DNA of 44,064 nucleotides from Sporosarcina sp. BI001-red (GCF_003384035.1 NZ_QQAK01000004.1:1-44064), one strand, 5' to 3'. Positions 30,570-40,633 are shown, numbered from the stretch's first letter. Translations and numbers: made by a program. The notes: generated by a model not told the origin, from the sequence alone.

Positions 30570-31283
30570 ACAAAAGAAACTAATAGGATTACACAAATTA
30601 TGAACTCCCTCAAGAAGCTCATATAATTATTCTTATTAAAGAAGTAACAGATTCTAAGTATTTACAAACTTGTATGTAAAGAATTCATACCTGTTCATAT
30701 TATCATCTCTTAATTAGCAAGTGGAGAGAAAGATTGATTTAAGCATGTTGTTCTATTTTTGAAAAAGTCATCCGGTCATGCCGACCAGTACTTAGAAGAA
30801 ATATTCCACTCTTGAAATTCCGGTTCATATAAAAAGGCTGAAAGTCTTCATGTTAACCAGGAATGGTGACCTGTTAAATATTCAAAACACTTAAAATCTA
30901 ATTATATCTAAATCAAAATAATACGCCTTACTCGGAAACGATAACAACATACTCTATATAATATCTGAAATTTAAGTTAGTTGTTCATTTTTTTAAGAAA
31001 GTGCTTTGAAACCATACGTACCAGTGCTTTGAATCGAAAACAACTTTCGGAAAACATAAACCTATACAGTCTATAAAAAAGTCGAAATGCGATATTGAAA
31101 CCACTAAAAGAGCTCCTGAAAAATGTCAAAACATACAAAACCAAATTTTATCAAAAACAAACTTCAAAAAACAATTCAAGCCCATACCTTCTAATTCTAA
31201 AAAACGTACCAATCCTTAAGGTTTTTAAATATTATCTGAAAGTCATAACTAATTATATGACACAAGTTTTAACGAAGTGCTAA
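30570..31283. other. AT-rich region without a recognisable gene
   Basis: Frequent stops in all frames. One 62-codon frame (31095-31283) is lysine- and asparagine-rich low-complexity sequence with no convincing ribosome binding site and is not called. Confidence 0.6.
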
Positions 31284-31481
31284 TCTATCTACGTATTTTC
31301 TAAATACAATAGATACAAACTAATTCAGTATATTCATTTGCGGTATGTGTTTAAAGTGTTCTGTAAGCCTCGTAGAACTATTCAAATTAACTGCGTGGGG
31401 AATTGGTATGTTTGGAACGGAAAGAAGCGTTATGAACCAAATGGATACAATGGAAGCGAACTTGATTACTTATCATATTAA
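31284..31481 (+). pseudogene. possible gene remnant (3' part of an unknown protein)
   Basis: A frame stays open from after the stop at about 31283 to TAA 31479-31481. It ends with the protein-like sequence CKPRRTIQINCVGNWYVWNG followed by KKRYEPNGYNGSELDYLSY. There is no ATG; the only start is GTG 31347, without a good ribosome binding site. A second frame over the same DNA (31345-31485) is also open for 46 codons. I do not recognise either product. It may be the tail of a decayed gene. Confidence 0.3.
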
Positions 31482-31485
31482 GTAG

Positions 31486-31883
31486 TGCCTTTATATAGAA
31501 AGACCTTACCATTGTAGTTGGGACTATTTAACAATTTATATGTATATCTCTTTGTGAATTAATCTAATTGAACATTGAAGTCGGAATCATATCACTTTTG
31601 AGGAAGACCACACCATTTCTATGATGTAAAGTCTATACTTTTGAAACACTAATTAGTATCTATTTAAAGAGTTTTATAATCCCTCTGGCGCCTTCTAAAC
31701 AATTTAGTAGACAAACTGTAGGGCGAGGTAAAATCGAAGCATTGTGGGCATAAGGGACGCCTTGTAAGTTAACACGAATTGCAATCATAATTAGCTACCC
31801 CTTCAAAAAGTATTCCTTACTAATTGTCATCGTAAATTAGATTAGTTTACAAAATGATTATAAGTAAAATATATCCAAGTAAT
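31486..31883. other. AT-rich region before the restriction operon
   Basis: No gene, repeat or tRNA seen. The end of it should hold the promoter of the downstream operon. Confidence 0.5.
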
Positions 31884-31913
31884 TTATCTTATGTAATGGT
31901 AAAATGATACTAT
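31884..31913 (+). promoter_or_regulatory. candidate promoter of the helicase-nuclease-Type III operon
   Basis: TTATCT (31884-31889) and TACTAT (31908-31913) with an 18-bp spacer. The -10 is preceded by TGA, giving an extended -10. It is 30 bp upstream of the first start codon. Confidence 0.35.
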
Positions 31914-31943
31914 AAATAAAAGACTTTGGAAGGGGATAGTAAG

Positions 31944-34538
31944 ATGTTCAATCAACGACTTACGTTAGAAGACCTTTTTACGGTACATAAATTCACTCCT
32001 AATGCTGGGCAACTCGAGGCAATAAAATCATTAAATGGCCCTTTGTTCTTAATGGCTGGACCAGGGTCTGGGAAAACAAGAGTTCTTTTATGGAGAACAG
32101 TAAATGCTATAGTTTTTCAAGGTATTTTACCGGAAAAGATATTTTTATCAACATTTACAGAAAAGGCTTCTAAACAGCTAAAAGATGGTCTACAAACTAT
32201 ATTAGGTTCAGTTACAAACATAACAGGCGTTCCCTACGATATTTCAAGAATGTATATTGGTACTGTTCATTCACTTTGTCAGAAAATAATTGGAGACAGA
32301 CGTTTTATCAAAGAACGCTCCAGAGTTAAGCCTCCTATATTATTAGACGAGTTGGACCAATACTTTTATATAAATTCTTCTGTATTTTGGAAAGGGATAG
32401 AGGAATTACTTGTTGTGAACGAAAACGAATGGCGTTTAGATGTAAGACAGTATCTAACAGGGATGTCGTTTGAATTTGCGTCTCGTCATGATACTACTAC
32501 TTTGTTAATATCTATTTTTAATCGATTTTCAGAGGAAAATCTACAAACTCAAAAAATTATAGATTATGCACAAAATGAGGATGAACAAGTTTTAAAGCAA
32601 ATAGCTCGTGTTTACGAATGGTATAAGCTAAAACTTGAAAAATCTAATATGGTAGATTTTTCATTATTACAACAGAGGGCATACACTCAACTGCTTCTAA
32701 GTGACCATACGGCTTATGAATTTGACCATATAATCATAGATGAATATCAAGATACTAATAGAATTCAAGAACAGCTCTTCTTCAGGCTGGCGAAAGGTAG
32801 TAAAAATTTTTGTGTAGTTGGTGATGACGACCAGGCATTGTATAGATTCAGGGGTGCGACTGTCGAGAATTTTGTTCAATTTCCGAAGCGAACTGAATTG
32901 TACCTGCAAACCAAGCCAAAAGAAATTAAATTAAACACTAATTATCGTTCTAAAAATCAGATTGTGTCTACTTATAAGCAATTCATGGAGAAGGTAAGTT
33001 GGATTAGAGAAGATGGGAGAGGATATTATCGATTACATGATAAAGATATTCAACCCCAGCAACAAGATAACGACATATCGGTTATAACAACTAAGCCAGG
33101 CAATTCAGAAAGTGTATCAAAGGAAATTGCCGAATTCGTTAAAAGTTTAATAGATGAGAAGAAAGTAGAAGACCCTAATGAAATAGCATTTTTATTTCCC
33201 TCTTTAAAAAGTAATCACGTTAAACAAATGAAGAAGTCATTGGAAGATGAGGGGATTAGCGTATATGCTCCAAGAGCTGGACGTTTTTTGGAAGTGAAAG
33301 AAGCGAAAGCGATGTTTGGTGTTATATCTCAAATAATGGGGAAACCAGTAAGGCAAGATTATGCAGGAGCATATAAAGAATATCATGGGTGGTTAAGAGA
33401 TTGTGAAGAAGTTGCTAAACAACTTATGGTCAAGGATAGTCGTTTAGAAACGTTTGTACATACTAAAAAGAAGGAATTGCGTAGGTGTAAAGAAGACTAC
33501 ATTCGTCTTTTAAAAACGGTGAATGACAACGATTGGTCGACAACAGATGCTTACCATCCAAAGAAGCACAAGAGGGTTTTATCAAATACCCCCCTTATTT
33601 CAGAACAAACGATGAGTGGACTTGGTACTGGACGTTTAGATAAAGTGATTGAGGAGCGCAGTAAGGGCTTGAGACCATTTACCCTGCAGTATATTCTAAA
33701 TAGGTCAACTTCAGTGGATTGGAATGTATTAGATTTGTTTTATCGGCTTTGTGGATTCTCATATTTCTCTCATATGTTTAAAAAAGCGGAGAACGGTGAT
33801 GATGAGGGTCCAATTTCAAATCTCTCTATGATTTCCGAATACTTATCAAGATATATGGAGCAATCACAATCAATGTTAACAGGTGCAAGGTTAATTGAAG
33901 ACCGGTTTTCAAATGATTTCTTTGGTAGATACGTCTATGGGCTATTTAGGATAGGTGAATCAGAAGTTGAGAATCCAGAAACTCCATTTCCAAAAGGAAG
34001 AGTTTCATTCCTAACAATTCACCAATCAAAAGGATTAGAATTTCCATATGTCATTTTGGGAAACCCAGGTAAGAAAAATTCAGGGGTCCCACGTCCGGAG
34101 GAGATTGTTAGACCATTAATCGACTCAGAAAACGAACCTTTGAGCCGAGTATCTGAGTTTGATATAATGAGAATGTTTTATGTAGCCTTATCCAGAGCAG
34201 AAAAAGGATTACTTATTACGAATCTAAGAGGACAGGGGCAAGTGGTTGCCCCCGCTTTCAAGCAACTGCTCGATGAAATGAATTATCCGGTTGCTTCAGA
34301 ACTTGATGTTTCCAAACTATCCAATTCAGAAATTAAAATAAATGATATTCCAAAAGTTTATTCTTATACAAGTGATTACCTAATGTATATTAAGTGCCCG
34401 AGGAACTATATGGTCTTTAAAAAATATGGATTTGTTCCATCTCGTTCTCAGACAATGTTATTTGGCAGTCTGGTACACCAAACAATCGAAGATATTCACA
34501 ATCAAATCATTTCCTCAAGGAGTGATAGTAATGAATAA
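31944..34538 (+). CDS. UvrD/AddA-like helicase carrying the first part of a PD-(D/E)XK nuclease domain
   Basis: An 864-residue superfamily 1 helicase. Walker A is AGPGSGKT (residues 38-45), followed by STFTEKASKQLK. Walker B is IIIDEYQDTN (D266), then VVGDDDQALYRFRGA, NYRSKNQI, FLTIHQSKGLEFPYVILG and MFYVALSRAEKG. The last ~55 residues are not helicase: YIKCPRNYMVFKKYGF (C818) and GSLVHQTIEDIH (G841-H845) are the start of an AddB/Cas4-type nuclease domain whose catalytic part is in the next gene. Start ATG 31944 is set by GGAAGGGG upstream. It overlaps the next gene by eight bases and is the first of four co-directional genes. Base composition is much more AT-rich than pcrA. Confidence 0.9.
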   Translation: MFNQRLTLEDLFTVHKFTPNAGQLEAIKSLNGPLFLMAGPGSGKTRVLLWRTVNAIVFQGILPEKIFLSTFTEKASKQLKDGLQTILGSVTNITGVPYDISRMYIGTVHSLCQKIIGDRRFIKERSRVKPPILLDELDQYFYINSSVFWKGIEELLVVNENEWRLDVRQYLTGMSFEFASRHDTTTLLISIFNRFSEENLQTQKIIDYAQNEDEQVLKQIARVYEWYKLKLEKSNMVDFSLLQQRAYTQLLLSDHTAYEFDHIIIDEYQDTNRIQEQLFFRLAKGSKNFCVVGDDDQALYRFRGATVENFVQFPKRTELYLQTKPKEIKLNTNYRSKNQIVSTYKQFMEKVSWIREDGRGYYRLHDKDIQPQQQDNDISVITTKPGNSESVSKEIAEFVKSLIDEKKVEDPNEIAFLFPSLKSNHVKQMKKSLEDEGISVYAPRAGRFLEVKEAKAMFGVISQIMGKPVRQDYAGAYKEYHGWLRDCEEVAKQLMVKDSRLETFVHTKKKELRRCKEDYIRLLKTVNDNDWSTTDAYHPKKHKRVLSNTPLISEQTMSGLGTGRLDKVIEERSKGLRPFTLQYILNRSTSVDWNVLDLFYRLCGFSYFSHMFKKAENGDDEGPISNLSMISEYLSRYMEQSQSMLTGARLIEDRFSNDFFGRYVYGLFRIGESEVENPETPFPKGRVSFLTIHQSKGLEFPYVILGNPGKKNSGVPRPEEIVRPLIDSENEPLSRVSEFDIMRMFYVALSRAEKGLLITNLRGQGQVVAPAFKQLLDEMNYPVASELDVSKLSNSEIKINDIPKVYSYTSDYLMYIKCPRNYMVFKKYGFVPSRSQTMLFGSLVHQTIEDIHNQIISSRSDSNE

Positions 34539-35349
34539 TAATGAGATGTTTCAATTTATTGAAGAATCTTTTGAAGAAAATTACGAACTGCTAAGATTAG
34601 AAGGGGGTCATTCTTTATCTCCACAAGTGAAGAAATTAGCGTTGGAACAAGTTAAAAATTATTGGAAGAAGCTTAGGCATGTTGCAGAAAATGTATCTGA
34701 CACAGAGGTGAGATTAACACTCCCACAACAGAGTACACCATCGGGTAGACCCTATACAATACAGGGGGTTGTGGACGTAGTGAAAGAAGACGACCGCACA
34801 GTCATGTATGATATAAAAACGCAAGATGCAGATTTTGTTAGAAGTAACAAGAAAGATTATGAGGGACAATTAAACATCTATGCTCACGTTTGGCAATCAG
34901 TTAGGGAACAGGAATTAGATGGGACATCAATTCTTGCGACTGGTGAAACACAAGGGTTGCGAAGAGCAAAGCAACGTTCGTTTTTGACAAATAATGATAA
35001 TCTCTTAGAAGAAGCTCTTGAAGAATGGGAACCTGAAGTACCTATTGACATAGCAGATGAAAGAATAGAAGGGTATCTTGAATCTTTTGGGGTAGTTGTC
35101 GACAAAATTGAGGAGCATTGTTTTGAAGCACCGTCTATAGAAAAAATCAACTCGAAGATTCTTGGTAATAAAACGTTTGCAGTACATGTTTGTAGAAACT
35201 GTGATGCAAGATTCTCTTGCGATACATATAAAGAATATGCTTTTAATTCAAGTCGTGTATCAAATGATTTTTTATCGTTTTATGAAGACTATGGTACGGA
35301 ACAGGAACGAGTAGAACAAATTGAAACAACATTAGAAGAAGAGGTGTGA
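34531..35349 (+). CDS. PD-(D/E)XK nuclease subunit with CxxC-x5-C iron-sulfur motif
   Basis: A 272-residue protein with the catalytic core of a RecB/AddB-like nuclease: GVVDVV (D82), YDIKT (D94, K96) and YEGQLNIYAHVW (Q113, Y117). Near residue 221 comes CRNCDARFSC, spaced C221-x2-C224-x5-C230. This is the spacing of the three C-terminal iron-sulfur cysteines of B. subtilis AddB. The fourth, upstream cysteine is found at the end of the preceding helicase instead. ATG 34531 has AAGGAG at 34516-34521, so separate translation with coupling is likely rather than frameshifting. The C-terminus is acidic. The gene ends two bases before the methyltransferase start. Confidence 0.85.
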   Translation: MNNNEMFQFIEESFEENYELLRLEGGHSLSPQVKKLALEQVKNYWKKLRHVAENVSDTEVRLTLPQQSTPSGRPYTIQGVVDVVKEDDRTVMYDIKTQDADFVRSNKKDYEGQLNIYAHVWQSVREQELDGTSILATGETQGLRRAKQRSFLTNNDNLLEEALEEWEPEVPIDIADERIEGYLESFGVVVDKIEEHCFEAPSIEKINSKILGNKTFAVHVCRNCDARFSCDTYKEYAFNSSRVSNDFLSFYEDYGTEQERVEQIETTLEEEV

Positions 35350-35351
35350 AA

Positions 35352-37367
35352 ATGTCAATTGAAGAATTAAAAAGACCTGACCGAACTGATGAAGAAAGAG
35401 TAAGAATCCTGAAAGAACTTTTTCCGGAGGCATTTAGTGATGGGCAAATTAATGTCGAAACGATTAAAGAATTAGTAAATGCGATGCAAAGTGATACGGT
35501 AGAAACAGATTATGGGGAGTTTTTCGGATTACAATGGGTTGGAAAAAAACAAGCAAGAAAGCTCGCTTCTGTGCCCTCAACTGGAACTTTAAGAAAAGTT
35601 GTTGGTGATGGTATTAATGAAGATGAAACCAATAATATCCTAATTGAAGGAGATAATTTAGAGGTCCTAAGAATCTTACAAAAAAGTTATGCAGGTAGGA
35701 TACAGACTATTTATATTGACCCACCCTATAACACAGATAATGATTATATATACAAAGATACATTTAAGGAACCTGTTGAAAGTTATTTGCATAAATCAAA
35801 ACAAGCTGATGATGATGGTCTTTTAACCAGTAACCCCAAAGCGAGTGGTCGGTATCATGCAAACTGGTTGAATATGATGTATCCAAGGCTGAAAATTGCT
35901 TGGAGTTTATTGAAAAAAGATGGTGTCATTTGTGTTTCCATCTCTGACATTGAAGAGGCAAATTTAAGAAAAGTTTTAGATGAGATTTTTGGTGAAGAGA
36001 ATCATATCAATACTATATCTGTGAAATCTAAAGTGAATGCTGGAGCCTCAGGGGGCGGTGAGGACAAAAGACTTAAAAAGAATTTAGAATATATTCATAT
36101 ATATGCCAAGAGCATTGATGAACTCAGCCCGTTAGCTAATCTTTACCAAAATGAAAATCTAATGGATTTAATATCAGAAATGAGAGAACAAGAACAAAGT
36201 TGGAAATATACAAGTGTTTTAACAGATATGGGAACAAGGAAAAAACTTACAACGACATACGATGGAAAAGGCAATGCAATCGATGTATATCTAAGAGAGA
36301 ATGTAAAAAGAACAACAGTTAATCAGCTAATGAAAAGTGAAGGATTATCTGAAGAGGAAGTTTATAAAAAGTACCTCGATAGAATATTCTCAGACACGAA
36401 TGCTCAATCGAGTATTAGAACGAGAGTAATTGATGCATCCGGAGTATTAGAATCGGGAAATATGTTTGAGGTAGAGTATACACCTCGTTCCGGTCGTATG
36501 AGAGGAGAAATGGTTAAGCATCATTATATCAGTAATTCCGTAAGAAGAGTTATTTGGCTAAATGACGTTGTTGATGAAATTGATGGAACGCTATTTAAAA
36601 AGGAAAGACTAAGTACATTATGGGATGATATAGATTATAACAATGTAGGAAAAGAAGGAGGTATATCTTTTCCTAATGGTAAGAAACCGATTGAGCTAAT
36701 TCAAAGATGTATAAAAATCAATGATAATAGTAATAAGGATGGTATTGTATTAGACTTTTTTGCTGGTTCAGGCTCAACGGGACATGCTGTTTTAGATATG
36801 AACAGCAAAGATAGTGGTAATAGGAAATTTATTTTAGTTCAATTACCAGAGACACCTAAAGGCTCTGCATACCATACGATTACTGAACTAACTAAGCAAC
36901 GCTTAAAAAATAGTATCCACACTTTAGAGAAAAGTGAAAATAACGCAGGAGAACCGGTTTTTGGGTTTGAATTTTATCAGATGTCCAAAACGAATATCAA
37001 AAAGTGGAATGATAAAGATAGTATAAATATGGATGACTTATATAAGAACTTAGATTTGTTTATGACAAATCCATTAGATGATGATGAAAGTGAAATAAAT
37101 ATTGTAATAGAATTAATGTTAAATCAAGGATTCCCATTAGATAGCATGATTACTAAAAAAGAGGATTCTGGAAATAAATTATTAATCGTTCGACATGAAG
37201 ATGTACCTTTTTCACTGGTTATCTGTTTAGATGAAAAGTTAGTCGACGAAACTGAAGAATATTTAAAGGCATATTACGAAAAATCAACTTTTATTTGTAT
37301 TGATGATTCATTATCAAATAAGCAAAAAGTTTTACTGAGTGAAATGATGAATGTGAAAACAATATGA
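35352..37367 (+). CDS. Type III-like DNA methyltransferase (Mod subunit)
   Basis: A 672-residue beta-class amino-methyltransferase, most likely adenine-N6. The catalytic motif DPPYNTD is at residue 123, before the SAM motif VLDFFAGSGSTGHAVLDM near 466-484, an order typical of Type III Mod. The intervening ~330 residues would contain the target recognition domain (KSKVNAGASGGGEDKRLKKNLEYIHIY and following). ATG 35352 follows GAGGTG; an in-frame GTG at 35346 overlaps the upstream stop and is less likely. The Res gene follows after 14 bp. Mod both protects host DNA and supplies specificity to Res. Confidence 0.93.
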   Translation: MSIEELKRPDRTDEERVRILKELFPEAFSDGQINVETIKELVNAMQSDTVETDYGEFFGLQWVGKKQARKLASVPSTGTLRKVVGDGINEDETNNILIEGDNLEVLRILQKSYAGRIQTIYIDPPYNTDNDYIYKDTFKEPVESYLHKSKQADDDGLLTSNPKASGRYHANWLNMMYPRLKIAWSLLKKDGVICVSISDIEEANLRKVLDEIFGEENHINTISVKSKVNAGASGGGEDKRLKKNLEYIHIYAKSIDELSPLANLYQNENLMDLISEMREQEQSWKYTSVLTDMGTRKKLTTTYDGKGNAIDVYLRENVKRTTVNQLMKSEGLSEEEVYKKYLDRIFSDTNAQSSIRTRVIDASGVLESGNMFEVEYTPRSGRMRGEMVKHHYISNSVRRVIWLNDVVDEIDGTLFKKERLSTLWDDIDYNNVGKEGGISFPNGKKPIELIQRCIKINDNSNKDGIVLDFFAGSGSTGHAVLDMNSKDSGNRKFILVQLPETPKGSAYHTITELTKQRLKNSIHTLEKSENNAGEPVFGFEFYQMSKTNIKKWNDKDSINMDDLYKNLDLFMTNPLDDDESEINIVIELMLNQGFPLDSMITKKEDSGNKLLIVRHEDVPFSLVICLDEKLVDETEEYLKAYYEKSTFICIDDSLSNKQKVLLSEMMNVKTI

Positions 37368-37381
37368 AGGGGATGAGCTGA

Positions 37382-40300
37382 ATGGGAGAAAAACTAAAGT
37401 TTCAATATGATGCTGACCAACAATTCCAATTAGATGCCATCTCCAGTGTAGTTGATTTATTTGAAGGATTGCCATTTCAAGAACAAAATGAACTCCTTTC
37501 TGGTGCAATAAATGATGTCATACCGAATTGGCCAAAAGATGAAATGTTAGATGAAATATTACTTTTTGATAATCTACAGATGGTTCAAACGAGAAACAGT
37601 TTTGAAGGGCGTGGAAGCTCAATTGAAATTTCAAATGACCTTGAAGTAGATGATGGAATGGTATTGGAGGTTGCAGGTAATGACTCAGTAAGAGTGCCAA
37701 ATTTCACCATAGAAATGGAAACAGGTACTGGGAAAACTTATGTATATCTGCGTACTCTATTTGAGTTAAGAAAAAAATATGGCTTTACGAAATTTATTAT
37801 TGTTGTACCAAGCGTTGCGATATACCAAGGAGTTTTGAAATCCATTGATACAATGAGAAATCACTTCAGACAGATATATGATAATCAAGATATTTCAGTC
37901 ATGTCCTACGATAGCTCCAAAATTGGTGAACTCAATAGCTATGCAAGTAGCACAGACTTAACAGTGATGGTAATGACCATTGATTCGTTCAATAAAGCTG
38001 GAAATAATATCTTTAAAAACACTGAAAAGTTAGCAGGTCAAATGAAACCCTATGAGTATATTCAAAATACGCGGCCCATATTAATATTGGATGAAGCACA
38101 AAACTTTGAAACAAAAAAGTCTAAAGAAGCAATTCGAACCCTTAAACCATTAGTTGTAGTACGTTATTCTGCAACGCATACTGAGACCCCTAATCTTCTA
38201 TATAAATTGACACCTCTTGATGCTTTCAAGAACAATTTGGTTAAGCAAATAGAAGTAGTTGGAATATCAGAGTTAGATAATATAAACGAACAGATGCTAC
38301 GATTGCTGGAAATTAAAAGGAACCCATTGCGTGCAGTTATTAGAGCAACAGTTATTCACCAGGGAGAATCGTCAGAGGACGATATCGTTTTAAAAAAAGA
38401 CGATTCCTTATTTTTGAAGACTAAGAATGTTGATTATAAAGAATTCGGCAATGTTAGGGAAATAAGATTCGGAAAAAATGAAGATGAACAAAGTATCACA
38501 TTTGATAATGAAGTGAATTTATCTGTAAGCGATTCAATTTTTTCTAAGGAAAGCATTTTTAGAGCTCAAATAGAAAAGACAATTAGTGTGCATATGCAAC
38601 GTCAGCAAGTATTGAAGGAACAAGGTATTAAGGTTTTATCGTTATTTTTTATTGACAGAGTGAAAAACTATACTTCTGATGAGGGATTAATTAAGCGCAT
38701 ATTTGATGAATGCTTTGAAAGATTAAAACATCACTATCCTATTTATGAGAATCATAATGCCACAGAAGTACGTGAAGGTTATTTTGCAAAACCTAAAATA
38801 GATTCTCCAGAAGAAGATGCTGTTGATACCAATGGTAAGACAAAACCGCAAAGAGAAATGGAAAAAAGGGCTTTCGAACTTATAATGAAAAACAAAGAAC
38901 AACTATTGAGTTTTGAAGAGCCTGTATCTTTTATCTTTGCTCATTCGGCTTTGAAAGAAGGTTGGGATAACCCAAACGTTTTCCAAATCTGTACATTAAA
39001 TCAGACAAACTCAATAGTCAAAAAACGACAGGAAATAGGACGAGGCTTACGATTATCTGTAAACCAAAAAGGTAATAGAACAGAAAATCATGACATCAAT
39101 ATATTAACAGTTGTGGCTAATGAACAATATGAAACATTTGTGAAGAACCTTCAAAAAGAGTATAGAGATGACGGGACATATGCACCTCCAGTACCTAAGA
39201 AACCGGAACAAAGCGAAGTGAAACGTAAAGATAATATGTATTACTCCTCAGATTTTACGGAGCTTTGGAAAAAGATTAACAAAAAAGTATCGTATAAAGT
39301 GGAAGTAAATACAGATAAACTGATTGAGGACTGTATATATCGCATCAATAAAATAAAATTTCCCTCCCCAGTTATTGAAATTAAAACAGGTCGTTTCGTT
39401 ATGGCTGAATATAAAATAGCGATTATTGAAATAAATGAGTACAATGCTAAACTGAAAATTAAAATGGATAATTCAATAGGTAATGGATTTGAAAACGAGC
39501 TTTATGTAAAGGCTGGTGACGATTTAAAAAAAATCTTGAAGGATGAGAATCTAAGGGGGTTTAAAGTTCTCCACATAGGAGAAATATATGGAGAACCATT
39601 TTTGAAATTCACGAATGAAATCACTATTAAATCACATGAGCCTTATAACTTTTACACAGAAAGAGCTGAAAAACCAAAAAGAGAAATAGAAGAAACTAAA
39701 AATAATACGTATCCTGTCCCGGATTTTATTACACGTACTGCTAATGAAACCAAACTAACAAAAAGTACTATAGTGGCGATATTTAAGGGGATAAGTAGTA
39801 AGCAACAAGAAAAAGTGTTTTTGAATCCAGAAGGTTGGATATCTGAGTTCTTATCACAAATTCGTATAACTTTAAGTGACCACATTGTCGATAATATAGA
39901 ATTCGAAATTGATGAAGATACTGATTTATATAACTCAGAGGAACTATTCCCTGAAATGGTAAAACAACCTCAACGAGAGTTAATAGATGCTGGCAGTGCA
40001 GGGTTGTACAATAGAGTGCAAATAGATTCAGAAGTAGAACGAGAATTTGTTCAAAACCTTGTAAAACGTGACGTCGAAAAGGACCATACGGTTTTGTATT
40101 TTAAATTCCCTCCTAAATTTAAAATTCATCTACCTAAAATAATTGGGAACTATAATCCAGATTGGGCTATTGTACGTAAGTATGATAAAGAGGATAGATT
40201 AAAGCTTGAATTAGTAAGAGAAACTAAAGGTGGAATTAAACTCGATGAACTACGTTTTCCACATGAAAAGAGAAAGATATTATGTGCGAAGAAGTACTTT

Positions 40301-40396
40301 GAAAAAATAGGAGTCAATTATAGGGTTGTTACCGGAGAAAGTCATGACTGGATGGAATTAAATGAGTCAGAACAACTCGCCATTGATACGGAATAA
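37382..40396 (+). CDS. Type III-like restriction enzyme (Res subunit), helicase-nuclease
   Basis: A 1004-residue superfamily 2 helicase with a C-terminal nuclease. Walker A is METGTGKTYVYLRTLFEL (K118). Walker B is DEAQ (D237) rather than DEAH. SATHTETPN and the arginine-finger motif QEIGRGLRLSV follow. The C-terminal PD-(D/E)XK site is NPDWAIV (D927) with ETKGG (E947, K949). With the Mod it would translocate or signal along DNA and cut between oppositely oriented sites. GAAGGGG precedes the ATG. It is the last gene of the operon. Confidence 0.93.
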   Translation: MGEKLKFQYDADQQFQLDAISSVVDLFEGLPFQEQNELLSGAINDVIPNWPKDEMLDEILLFDNLQMVQTRNSFEGRGSSIEISNDLEVDDGMVLEVAGNDSVRVPNFTIEMETGTGKTYVYLRTLFELRKKYGFTKFIIVVPSVAIYQGVLKSIDTMRNHFRQIYDNQDISVMSYDSSKIGELNSYASSTDLTVMVMTIDSFNKAGNNIFKNTEKLAGQMKPYEYIQNTRPILILDEAQNFETKKSKEAIRTLKPLVVVRYSATHTETPNLLYKLTPLDAFKNNLVKQIEVVGISELDNINEQMLRLLEIKRNPLRAVIRATVIHQGESSEDDIVLKKDDSLFLKTKNVDYKEFGNVREIRFGKNEDEQSITFDNEVNLSVSDSIFSKESIFRAQIEKTISVHMQRQQVLKEQGIKVLSLFFIDRVKNYTSDEGLIKRIFDECFERLKHHYPIYENHNATEVREGYFAKPKIDSPEEDAVDTNGKTKPQREMEKRAFELIMKNKEQLLSFEEPVSFIFAHSALKEGWDNPNVFQICTLNQTNSIVKKRQEIGRGLRLSVNQKGNRTENHDINILTVVANEQYETFVKNLQKEYRDDGTYAPPVPKKPEQSEVKRKDNMYYSSDFTELWKKINKKVSYKVEVNTDKLIEDCIYRINKIKFPSPVIEIKTGRFVMAEYKIAIIEINEYNAKLKIKMDNSIGNGFENELYVKAGDDLKKILKDENLRGFKVLHIGEIYGEPFLKFTNEITIKSHEPYNFYTERAEKPKREIEETKNNTYPVPDFITRTANETKLTKSTIVAIFKGISSKQQEKVFLNPEGWISEFLSQIRITLSDHIVDNIEFEIDEDTDLYNSEELFPEMVKQPQRELIDAGSAGLYNRVQIDSEVEREFVQNLVKRDVEKDHTVLYFKFPPKFKIHLPKIIGNYNPDWAIVRKYDKEDRLKLELVRETKGGIKLDELRFPHEKRKILCAKKYFEKIGVNYRVVTGESHDWMELNESEQLAIDTE

Positions 40397-40633
40397 CTAT
40401 GGAGAGAAGGGGCAGAAACAGTTTAGGCTTTTCAATTAAATAGGGAATTAATATAATAGAATTTAAAAGGAATCTTTATAGAATGAATGAGTAACAAGCA
40501 CATGTTCATTTTAAGTGTAATTAATATTGATAGGTTTCTAACTGCATTAAGAAGTGCGACTTATACAGCCTGATATCAATTAGAAACTATACACTTTTAT
40601 ATCAAATGCTATATAATCAATATTATATATTAT
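40397..40633. other. AT-rich intergenic stretch
   Basis: No gene or repeat seen between res and the downstream terminator. Confidence 0.5.

Noticed and set aside
31095..31283. 62-codon frame in the AT-rich gap
   Set aside because: Lysine/asparagine-rich low-complexity product, weak translation signal, no likeness to a protein I know.
31284..31943. tRNA or riboswitch in the gap before the restriction operon
   Set aside because: I looked for cloverleaf arms and T-loop motifs (GGTTCRA) and for purine, SAM and T-box cores and saw none.
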